20,234 nucleotides of DNA, taken from the NCBI GenBank assembly GCA_913045265.1, contig CAJWQX010000049.1:1-20234 (forward strand), in the 5' to 3' direction. A program made the translations under genes and the position numbers. Shown here in pieces: positions 14,255-20,234 of this stretch. The DNA is from UBA11889 sp002313255. GTDB lineage: Bacteria > Pseudomonadota > Gammaproteobacteria > Pseudomonadales > Azotimanducaceae. The notes beneath the pieces are model-generated. The model ran no database searches, was not told where the DNA came from, and was given only the letters and a program-made list of their open reading frames with translations. Numbering within the stretch: position 1 is the stretch's first letter; every line of letters starts with the position of its first letter.

Positions 14255-15031
14255 ATGGCGTACGACAACATACTTTACGAGGTCGATGGCCCGATGGCTC
14301 TCGTCACGATTAATCGACCCGCGAAGCACAATGCCATCTCGCTCGCGACGTTGGATGAATTGCAAGCTGCAGTGCGTGAAGCGGAGCAAGATGATGCGGT
14401 GCGCGTAATTACGATCACGGGCGCAGGTGGGCGCGCTTTTGCGTCTGGATCTGACCTCGGTGAAGTGGTCGATCGTGACTTAAGCAAGGCACTCGAACCC
14501 ATCGTCCAAGGGCTCGCTGATCAATTAGAGCGAATGCCGAAGCCAGCTATCGCGGCGATCGATGGCATTTGCATGGGAGGTGGGCTTGAGGTCGCGCTCG
14601 GGTGTGACCTTAGGATCGCGACTCCTAGCTCTCAGTTCGCTACGCCAGAAGGGAAACTTGGGATCATTCCCGGTGGAGGGGCGACGGCGCGTTTACCCCG
14701 TATTGTCGGTCGAGGTTGGGGAATGCATATGTTGCTTATGGGCGAGCCGATTGACGCGGAGCGCGCCCTCGTCGTTGGACTAATAACGCGGATCGTCGAA
14801 AAGAGCGAGCTTTTGCCCGAAGCTCGGCGTATGGCCGAACACTTGGCCGAGTTTGCACCGTTTGTGCCTAGGACGATGAAAGCAATGGTAAATTTTGGTA
14901 TGGAAGCTAGTACAGCCGCGGCGCTTATGCTTGAGAAGTACGCACAAGGGGCGTTGGTCCAGACCGAAGACAAACAAGAAGGCATTGCCGCTTTTCTAGA
15001 GAAACGGAAACCATCGTTTAAGGGGCGTTAA
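14255..15031 (+). CDS. Enoyl-CoA hydratase
   Basis: A 258-residue crotonase-fold protein with both catalytic glutamates in place: Glu112 (GGGLEVALGCD) and Glu132 (FATPEGKLG), 20 residues apart as in mitochondrial enoyl-CoA hydratase. The oxyanion region reads FASGSDL at 62-68, a variant of the usual FCAGADL. The end (EGIAAFLEKRKPSFKGR) is the normal hydratase C-terminus. The reaction is hydration of trans-2-enoyl-CoA to 3-hydroxyacyl-CoA in the cytoplasm. The ATG at 14255 follows an ACAGGA very closely. It lies 132 bases after the kinase and 118 bases before the MaoC pair, on the same strand. This is the catalytically competent counterpart of the crotonase-fold gene at 3479-4282. Confidence 0.9.
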   Translation: MAYDNILYEVDGPMALVTINRPAKHNAISLATLDELQAAVREAEQDDAVRVITITGAGGRAFASGSDLGEVVDRDLSKALEPIVQGLADQLERMPKPAIAAIDGICMGGGLEVALGCDLRIATPSSQFATPEGKLGIIPGGGATARLPRIVGRGWGMHMLLMGEPIDAERALVVGLITRIVEKSELLPEARRMAEHLAEFAPFVPRTMKAMVNFGMEASTAAALMLEKYAQGALVQTEDKQEGIAAFLEKRKPSFKGR

Positions 15032-15149
15032 GTAGCGATTGAGACGACGGCGCTGGACCGCCTTCAATAACGATATTTGTTGTTCGCTTCCGTAATCTCG
15101 CTTTGCTAACTTAGGTTTTTTGATCTGATCAGTTCAACAAGGGGGAAGT

Positions 15150-15662
15150 ATGGCCGTTGGAAAGTTTCCCATCGAGGCTAGCCACATCATGATGTTTGCT
15201 CGCTCGATCGGGGATGACAATCAAATTTATTACGATGAAGACTACGCAAAAGGAGGAGAAACGGGAGGTATCATTGCGCCGCCGACGTTCGTTCAAGCGA
15301 GTGCGCAGTTTGATCCAGACTACGGGTTGCGACCGAAAATTGGGGGTGACGGCTGGTTTGGATCTGGCGGTAAGCCCACGGGGGTCAAACCGAGAGAAGA
15401 CAGCGCTGGAAGCACTGGAGATGCCGGAGGTGGTGGCGGTCTCCACGCTGAACAGCGATACATTTATCATCGGCATCCTAAGGTCGGTGACGTGCTGACC
15501 GCGACGAACAAGCCAGGCAAAAGCTGGGAAAAGGAAGGGAAACGCTCGGGCAAATTGGTATTCAGTGAATCGATTACGGAATACCGTGACCAGGACGGAG
15601 AACTTGTCGTCACAGCGATTGGCACGGGGGTTCGAACAGAACGACCCGTCGACCAGGGATAG
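15150..15662 (+). CDS. MaoC-type dehydratase N-terminal domain protein (HadA/HadC-like)
   Basis: A 170-residue hot-dog-fold protein of the MaoC_dehydrat_N/FAS1-like dehydratase class. Family features are SHIMMFARSIGDDNQIYYDEDYA at 11-33, IIAPPTFVQAS at 41-51, and RYIYHRHPKVGDVLTA after residue 102. Such proteins usually form the non-catalytic, substrate-binding half of a heterodimeric (3R)-hydroxyacyl-thioester dehydratase, like HadA or HadC of mycobacteria. Residues 64-98 are unusually rich in Gly (GGDGWFGSGGKP, then GGGGG), probably a flexible insertion. GGGGGAAGT directly precedes the ATG at 15150. The partner dehydratase gene starts 8 bases after its stop. Confidence 0.85.
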   Translation: MAVGKFPIEASHIMMFARSIGDDNQIYYDEDYAKGGETGGIIAPPTFVQASAQFDPDYGLRPKIGGDGWFGSGGKPTGVKPREDSAGSTGDAGGGGGLHAEQRYIYHRHPKVGDVLTATNKPGKSWEKEGKRSGKLVFSESITEYRDQDGELVVTAIGTGVRTERPVDQG

Positions 15663-15670
15663 GGGGAGTC

Positions 15671-16081
15671 ATGGCATTAAAAGCGAGTGAATTGAAGGTC
15701 GGTGATACCTACACGGAACGCTTGGTTGAAGACCTAAAGAGAACGCAAGTGGTGATGTATGCTGGGGCGTCAGGCGACTACAATCCAGTACATACGGATG
15801 AATTGTTTACGACCAAAGTGGCCGGTTATCCGGGTGTGTTTGCGCATGGGATGTTGACCATGGGGATGACAGGCATGATGTTGACCAACTACGTTGGCGA
15901 CGGACGCTTGACGGAATTTGGGGTGCGTTTCACTAACCAGGTCTTCCCTGGTGACACGCTCGACTCCACGGCGACCGTAACGGCTATTAATGAGGGGCTT
16001 GTCGATATTGAAGTGTCGACGATTAACCAAGAAGGCGTCGAAGTCGCAAAAGGTTCAGCTCAAGCACGTATCGACGACTGA
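15671..16081 (+). CDS. MaoC-family dehydratase (HadB-like)
   Basis: A 136-residue single hot-dog protein. The R-hydratase motif is present with Asp36 and His41 in AGASGDYNPVHTDE, and YPGVFAHGMLTMG follows, as in (R)-specific enoyl-CoA hydratases. It probably provides the active site of a heterodimer with the preceding protein, removing water from (or adding it to) 3-hydroxyacyl/enoyl thioesters. The ATG at 15671 has GGGGGAG just upstream. The order and 8-base spacing match HadA-HadB pairs. A hairpin (16105-16136) follows, between this gene and the convergent SDR. Confidence 0.9.
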   Translation: MALKASELKVGDTYTERLVEDLKRTQVVMYAGASGDYNPVHTDELFTTKVAGYPGVFAHGMLTMGMTGMMLTNYVGDGRLTEFGVRFTNQVFPGDTLDSTATVTAINEGLVDIEVSTINQEGVEVAKGSAQARIDD

Positions 16082-16104
16082 ACGATCGGTTATGGGTAGA
16101 AGAA

Positions 16105-16136
16105 GAGACAGGGGGCGTCGAATCGCCTCCCGTCTC
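16105..16136. terminator. Bidirectional hairpin terminator between convergent genes
   Basis: Arms GAGACAGGGGGCG and CGCCTCCCGTCTC pair over 13 positions with two imperfect pairs around the loop TCGAAT. It lies 24 bases past the MaoC stop and 10 bases past the end of the converging SDR gene. There is no strong T-run on the plus strand; on the minus strand TTCTTCT follows. Confidence 0.55.
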
Positions 16137-16145
16137 AACCTGCCT

Positions 16146-16868
16146 TTACCACTCTTCAATCGATGTTCTTACGTCAACTTCGAACGACCATGCGTTGCGG
16201 GGTTGTCGGTAGAGATAATCGAAAGCGTCAACGATTCCATTGATGCTAATCATGCCGGCGTCGCCGAGTTTCTCAGCGTATTCTGGGAAAGCTTTACGAA
16301 TTTTCTCACCGCCGATCGGACCGTCGATAACGACGTGGCCGACGTGAATACCGTCGGGCCCGTATTCCTTGGCCATGGCTTGGGCGAGGATTCGGAGCGC
16401 AGATTTACCCGAGTTAAATGCGGCGAAGCCAGCTCGCCCCCGCATGGAAGCACTCGCACCCGTGAATAGAAGGGTTCCACCCGACCCTTGCATCCGACGC
16501 AGGGCCTCTCGGCCAAAAAGGAATCCGCCGAAACAGAGAACACGCCAACTGCTCTCGAAGTAATCAGCGTCCATCTCGATGATCCGGCCAGGGGTATTGT
16601 TTCCGGCGTTGTAGATTGCAAGCGTGAGGGCACCCTTTTCGCTATCAACGGCTTCAAGTAGGTTAACGATGGACAGCTCTTCGGTTGCGTCTGTGACGAC
16701 GGCGGTGGCGCGCCCGCCGCTTCCCTCGATGACGCTAGATAACTCATCGAGCGATGCTTGGGTACGGCCAGCAACGAAAACGTGGTGGCCACTTGCGCTA
16801 AATCGGACTGCTAATTGGCCACCCAGACCGTCCACGGGACCGACGCCAAGAACAATGGCTTTATTCAT
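16146..16868 (-). CDS. SDR-fold protein lacking the catalytic Tyr
   Basis: A 240-residue Rossmann-fold SDR. The cofactor loop is GVGPVDGLGGQLA at 8-20, of the form GxGxxxGLG, and Arg35 after beta-strand 2 (AGRT) suggests NADP(H). NAG at 87-89 is intact. The usual YxxxK is Phe151-x-x-x-Lys155 (AFNSGK), and the residue 13 before it is Ala138, so the canonical Ser-Tyr pair is absent. I recall a group of SDRs with FTGATASLRG and AFASAK motifs, so this may be a known atypical subfamily. It starts 15 bases after the stop of the esterase gene and is probably co-transcribed. The function is unknown; it may use a different acid or bind rather than reduce. Confidence 0.85.
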   Translation of the reverse strand: MNKAIVLGVGPVDGLGGQLAVRFSASGHHVFVAGRTQASLDELSSVIEGSGGRATAVVTDATEELSIVNLLEAVDSEKGALTLAIYNAGNNTPGRIIEMDADYFESSWRVLCFGGFLFGREALRRMQGSGGTLLFTGASASMRGRAGFAAFNSGKSALRILAQAMAKEYGPDGIHVGHVVIDGPIGGEKIRKAFPEYAEKLGDAGMISINGIVDAFDYLYRQPRNAWSFEVDVRTSIEEW

Positions 16869-16883
16869 TGCGAATTTCTCGGA

Positions 16884-17807
16884 TCAGTTGAGTGCGGACT
16901 TGAGCGCATCACAAGCTTTTTGCATTGCAGGTCGTGTCGCCGAAACGGTTTGCGTTTGAGCGAAAAACCCGTGGATGAATCCGTCGAATCGAATGGTTTC
17001 AACGGTCACGCCAGCTTCTGCGAGACGCGCGCCGTAGGCCTCACCTTCGTCGCGGAGGGGATCGTACTCCGCAGTCATAACCAGTGCAGGGGGCAGTCCC
17101 GAGAGGTCGTTGGCGAGAAGTGGTGATGCCCGAGGATCCATGCGTTGCTCAGCATCGGCGTAAAGATCCCAAAACCATCTCATCGAGTCTAAAGTCAACA
17201 TATAGCCTTCGGCGTTTGCGATATACGACTCCGTATCGAAACGGCTTCCGTCCGTGACCGGGTAGATGAGCAGCTGGAATCGAAGGATTGGACCAGCTTC
17301 CTTTGCCATTTGCGCGACGACGGCCGATAGGTTGCCTCCAGCACTATCGCCAGCGACAGCAAGACGATTTGAGTCGCCGCCAAAGTCCTCGACATTTTCA
17401 TGGGCCCATTTTAATGCTGCAAAACAATCGTCTGCGGCGGCAGGGAATTTGTGCTCAGGAGCCAGGCGATAATCGACAGAGATTACGATTGCTTCTGCTC
17501 CTCGGCACACTTCTCGGCTTTGCGCGTCCGCGGTTACCAAATCTCCGATAACCCAACCACCACCGTGAAACATCAGCACGATGGGAAACGGGCCATCGCC
17601 ATTTGGTGTGTAAATTCGAATGGGAATGTCGCCGGCTGGACCTGGGATTTTCTGGTCGTGAACGCTCCCGACCACCAACGCCGGATTTTCTGGTTGCATC
17701 ATTCGATACATTTCTCGGCCCTGATCAACGGGCATATCGGATAAATTCGGTCCGCCGACTTCGGCCATTTGCTTCAGCAGCGTTTCGTATTCCGGGTGCA
17801 GAGGCAT
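16884..17807 (-). CDS. Alpha/beta hydrolase-3 (hormone-sensitive-lipase family) esterase
   Basis: A 307-residue HSL-family (family IV) esterase. The oxyanion motif is HGGGW at 81-85, the nucleophile is Ser155 in GDSAGG, and the acid and base are Asp249 (EYDPLRDEG) and His279 (IHGFF). DYRLAPEHKFPAAADDC at 112-128 is diagnostic of the family. An N-terminal cap of ~70 residues precedes the core. It has no signal peptide and probably hydrolyses short or medium acyl esters in the cytoplasm. The ATG at 17807 has AAGGA 8 bases upstream. It is the first gene of a two-gene operon with the atypical SDR and diverges from clpP across 90 bases. Confidence 0.92.
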   Translation of the reverse strand: MPLHPEYETLLKQMAEVGGPNLSDMPVDQGREMYRMMQPENPALVVGSVHDQKIPGPAGDIPIRIYTPNGDGPFPIVLMFHGGGWVIGDLVTADAQSREVCRGAEAIVISVDYRLAPEHKFPAAADDCFAALKWAHENVEDFGGDSNRLAVAGDSAGGNLSAVVAQMAKEAGPILRFQLLIYPVTDGSRFDTESYIANAEGYMLTLDSMRWFWDLYADAEQRMDPRASPLLANDLSGLPPALVMTAEYDPLRDEGEAYGARLAEAGVTVETIRFDGFIHGFFAQTQTVSATRPAMQKACDALKSALN

Positions 17808-17897
17808 AATGGGTATCCTTCAGGTTTCTTTGTTCGCGAAGCATAACCTTGTCCTGTGGAAATTCGGTAACATGGCGTCCCCTGAAGGAGGCTGGCG

Positions 17898-18494
17898 ATG
17901 AGCGAATTTGGTCTGGATGACGTTGAAGAAGCGGCTGAAGCAGCGAAGAAATTCGCGTTTCTCGAAAACACGTTATTTAAAAGCCGGACGCTAACGATTT
18001 TCGGGGAGATCAACAAAGACGTCGCCCAGCGAACGGCCGAAAAACTCTTGGCTCTGTCGTACGAAAGTGGCGATCCCATCACACTGTACATTGGGTCTCC
18101 GGGAGGACACGTGGAGTCCGGGGACACGATTTTTGACATGATTCGGTTTGTCGAACCCACCGTGCGAACGGTTGGTACGGGTTGGGTAGGTAGTATTGCA
18201 ACGCACATCTACTTGGCGACGGAGCGAGAGAACCGGTTTGCTTTGCCAAATACCCGATTCCTAATCCACCAGCCCGCGGGCGGGACGGGCGGGGACGCGT
18301 CTGATATCGAAATTCAAGCGCGAGAAATCCTAAAAACGCGCGAACGCATCAACCAAATTATTGCCGATCAAACCGGTCAATCGTTGGAACGGGTTACTAA
18401 GGACACTGATCGAGATTATTGGATGAGCGTTGAAGAATCCCTGGAGTACGGCCTGGTAGGAACGATCATCAAATCGGTTAGTGAACTGCCTTAG
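17898..18494 (+). CDS. ClpP-like serine protease (stand-alone ClpP)
   Basis: A 198-residue ClpP-family protein. The triad is Ser99 (GWVGSIA), His124 (LIHQPAGG) and Asp173 (DTDRDYW), offset by +2 from E. coli Ser97, His122 and Asp171, so it looks active. Segments SPGGHVESGDTIFDMIRFV, DIEIQAREILKTRERIN, HTGQSLE-like QTGQSLERV and EYGLVGTI are typical. The sequence around the Ser (GTGWVGSIATHI) differs from the usual GQAASMG. The N-terminus (EEAAEAAKKFAFLENTLFKSRTL) lacks a recognisable propeptide. ATG 17898 has AGGAGG upstream. No clpX, clpA or tig gene is adjacent, so this is probably a second, divergent ClpP. It overlaps the next hydrolase gene by 14 bases. Confidence 0.88.
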   Translation: MSEFGLDDVEEAAEAAKKFAFLENTLFKSRTLTIFGEINKDVAQRTAEKLLALSYESGDPITLYIGSPGGHVESGDTIFDMIRFVEPTVRTVGTGWVGSIATHIYLATERENRFALPNTRFLIHQPAGGTGGDASDIEIQAREILKTRERINQIIADQTGQSLERVTKDTDRDYWMSVEESLEYGLVGTIIKSVSELP

Positions 18495-19155
18495 ATCCCT
18501 TTTGGCTGAACTTGCGCTTACTGTTGGGGATCGAAGCGTTGGGGCGATCTATAAGGAAGTAGCCGAGCCGCTTGCGACGCTGGTGTTCGGCCATGGTGCC
18601 GGCGGCGATATGCGTCATCGGACCATGAAGGCCATTGCAGAGGCGTTCTCGAAGGTCGGTATTGCAACATTGCGTTTTAATTTCCCATTCAAGGAAGATG
18701 GGCACGCGCGAGTAGATTCGAAAGCTGTATCCGAAGCAACGGTAAAAGCGGCGGTCGAATTTGCGGCCGCAAATTATCAAACCGCATTGTTCCTGGGAGG
18801 TCACAGCTTTGGCGGCCGAATGGCATCCCACGCCATGGTTGACTACGAATTAGATGTGGACGGAATGATCTTGTGTTCGTTTCCCCTGCATCCGCGAGGA
18901 AAGCCTAGCATCACAAGAGCCGATCACCTTGCGTCCATTGGGTGTCCCTTATTGTTTTTGTCTGGGACACGTGATGCGCTTGCTGAACCCGATTTGTTGG
19001 GCTCCGTGGTCAACGCAGCGAGAGCGAAACTGCAGTGGCTTGAAACGGCCGACCACGGCTACGGCATCCTTAAACGAACACGCCGGCGCAAAGACGACGT
19101 TTTTGACGAGATGGCAAGCCACGCTAGAGACTTTGTCGTTTCAGTAACGTTGTGA
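18481..19155 (+). CDS. KANL3/Tex30-family alpha/beta hydrolase
   Basis: A 224-residue alpha/beta hydrolase of the small KANL3/Tex30-like class. Visible are FGHGAGGDMRHRTM at 36-49, RFNFPF at 65-70, the nucleophile Ser109 in GGHSFGG, FPLHPRGKP at 134-142, Asp165 in SGTRDALAE, and His192 in ADHGY. The triad is complete. The GTG at 18481 overlaps the clpP end by 14 bases; a TTG at 18502 is an alternative that would remove the overlap. No signal peptide is visible. The substrate is unknown. Co-expression with ClpP is implied by the overlap, but no functional link is known to me. Confidence 0.85.
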   Translation: MNCLRSLLAELALTVGDRSVGAIYKEVAEPLATLVFGHGAGGDMRHRTMKAIAEAFSKVGIATLRFNFPFKEDGHARVDSKAVSEATVKAAVEFAAANYQTALFLGGHSFGGRMASHAMVDYELDVDGMILCSFPLHPRGKPSITRADHLASIGCPLLFLSGTRDALAEPDLLGSVVNAARAKLQWLETADHGYGILKRTRRRKDDVFDEMASHARDFVVSVTL

Positions 19156-19284
19156 TGACTCGGACCATTCGGGTTCGTACTCGGGAACCATGACGAACAT
19201 TCGTACAAAGTCCAATATGGCGTGTAAATGGAAGCTCTTTCATTCTGCTTCCCCTTCCACGTCGATCCTGAACATAATCTCCGG

Positions 19285-20234
19285 ATGACGGAACGGAAGC
19301 ATATTGTCGTCGTCGGTGGTGGAATCGCGGGTCTGTCGTTGGCATCCGAACTAGCCCACGATAACGAAGTCACAATACTAGAAGCGGAGATGCAGCCGGG
19401 TTATCACAGTACTGGGCGTTCGGCAGCCGTCTTCGTCATACCTTTTGTAAACGATGTCGTTCACCGTTTGTCTGTGGCGAGTGAGCGGTTTTTCGTCGAA
19501 CCGCCCAAAGGATTCGATCGTTTGAGTCAGCGGCTCACCAATGTGTTGGTTGCGGAAGCAGACAACGCGGACCAAGTCACCGCTTTCCTCGATGCTTGGT
19601 CGCGACGTTGTCCCTGGCTGCAGCGAGTGACGGGTGGGGAGATTCTGGATGAAGTCCCCATCTTAAAAAAGGAAATCGTTTGCGGTGCGCGCGACGAGCG
19701 TAGCCTGGCGCTAGATGTTCATAATATTTTGGAGGGACATCGGCGTCGCCTGTTGGAGCGTAATGGCTCCATTGAAACGCACGCACGCGTGGTCGAGATG
19801 AGCTGGCAGGCTGACCGCTGGCGCGTTGAGCTCGATAACGGCAAAGTGCGATTTGGCGATATGTTGATTAATGCGGCAGGGGCGTGGGCGACAGAAGTTG
19901 CCGAGCTAGCTGGTGCAGTTCAGGTATCTCTGCAGCCCAAGAGGCGCACTGGAATTATCGTTGACCCCGGCGTCGACTCGACGTCATGGCCGATGATTCA
20001 TGTGGCGAGCGGCGACTTATATTTCAAACCCGAAGCGTCGATGTTGATGGTGTCCCCGGCAGATGAAACCGATTCGGCCCCTTGCGATGCACAACCCGAC
20101 GAATGGGATGTGGCAGTGGGTATGGATCGGTTGAACCAGCTCGTCACGATCGACATTGATCGCCCCGAGCGGACGTGGGCAGGCCTTCGCTCGTTCGTCC
20201 CGGACAGAGCCCCCGTCATCGGCTTTGACCCTCA
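19285..20234 (+). CDS. DadA-like FAD-dependent oxidoreductase (partial; C-terminus beyond right edge)
   Basis: An open frame from 19285 to the window edge with no stop, ~316 residues. It begins MTERKHIVVVGGGIAGLSLA, the FAD dinucleotide-binding motif (GGGIAG at 11-16), then a Glu at the end of strand 2 (ILEAE) and HSTGRSAA, typical of the DAO/DadA/glycine oxidase family. Near the edge, RPERTWAGLRSFVPDRAPVIGFDP matches the family's conserved WAGLRPxxPDxxPxIG block. Members oxidise amino acids or other amines with FAD. An in-frame ATG at 19228 would add 19 residues (MEALSFCFPF); the 19285 start is preferred because the FAD motif normally sits near the N-terminus. Neither has a clear Shine-Dalgarno site. 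It lies 129 bases after the hydrolase gene, so it may be a separate unit. Upstream sequence shows no clear promoter. Confidence 0.88.
   Translation, partial: MTERKHIVVVGGGIAGLSLASELAHDNEVTILEAEMQPGYHSTGRSAAVFVIPFVNDVVHRLSVASERFFVEPPKGFDRLSQRLTNVLVAEADNADQVTAFLDAWSRRCPWLQRVTGGEILDEVPILKKEIVCGARDERSLALDVHNILEGHRRRLLERNGSIETHARVVEMSWQADRWRVELDNGKVRFGDMLINAAGAWATEVAELAGAVQVSLQPKRRTGIIVDPGVDSTSWPMIHVASGDLYFKPEASMLMVSPADETDSAPCDAQPDEWDVAVGMDRLNQLVTIDIDRPERTWAGLRSFVPDRAPVIGFDP

Noticed and set aside
16250..16792. 180-codon minus-strand frame inside the SDR gene
   Set aside because: It is a shifted frame of the SDR; the SDR frame has the Rossmann and NAG motifs, this one has none.
1..20234. tRNA or rRNA genes, CRISPR arrays, insertion sequences, toxin-antitoxin or phage genes
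   Set aside because: No cloverleaf, regularly spaced repeats, transposase motifs or terminal inverted repeats were visible on reading; covariance and HMM searches were not possible here.

Overview
The window looks like chromosomal DNA from a gammaproteobacterium, probably an environmental or marine one. The evidence is a cmoA-cmoB pair for tRNA wobble-uridine modification, an OmpR/EnvZ-type two-component pair, and many acyl-CoA, short-chain dehydrogenase and alpha/beta-hydrolase genes typical of lipid-degrading marine lineages. Base composition looks even. I see no insertion sequences, integrases, tRNA or rRNA genes, CRISPR arrays or phage genes. Coding density is high and no stretch over 300 bases lacks a gene. 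The species assignment is inference.

Layout. (1) Minus strand, 1-1286: cmoA then cmoB, with cmoB running off the left edge. (2) Plus strand, 1371-1868: a flavin-reductase-like protein divergent from cmoA. (3) Minus strand, 10058 down to 1911: eight genes in one direction. In transcription order these are an SMP-30/gluconolactonase-like protein, a small protein with a long acidic tail, an eight-heme cytochrome c lipoprotein with HEAT/TPR repeats, an alpha/beta hydrolase, a fusion of a degenerate CinA-C/PncC-like domain with an NMN-adenylyltransferase-like domain, an enoyl-CoA hydratase-fold protein without the usual catalytic glutamates, a luciferase-like (F420-type) oxidoreductase, and an SDR. 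(4) Plus strand, 10266-16081: an acetyl-CoA acyltransferase (thiolase), a secreted protein of unknown function, OmpR-type regulator and EnvZ-type kinase, a canonical enoyl-CoA hydratase, and two MaoC-type dehydratases resembling HadA/HadB. (5) Minus strand, 17807 down to 16146: an HSL-family esterase and an atypical SDR. (6) Plus strand, 17898 to the right edge: a stand-alone ClpP, a KANL3/Tex30-type hydrolase overlapping it, and the first ~950 bases of a DadA-like FAD-dependent oxidoreductase with no stop codon in the window.

How they may work together. Thiolase, two crotonase-fold enzymes, the MaoC pair, two SDRs and several esterases fit breakdown or remodelling of fatty acid, steroid-like or other CoA-linked substrates. 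The flavin reductase lies next to the LLM/ECH/SDR operon and could feed its oxidoreductase. The multiheme cytochrome is an envelope electron carrier or redox enzyme of unknown substrate. The most unusual items are the PncC-like/NMNAT-like fusion with a lost active-site serine, the eight-heme HEAT/TPR lipoprotein overlapping the acidic-tail protein, the orphan ClpP coupled to a hydrolase, and several enzyme folds lacking textbook catalytic residues. I found no clear new defence or mobile system.
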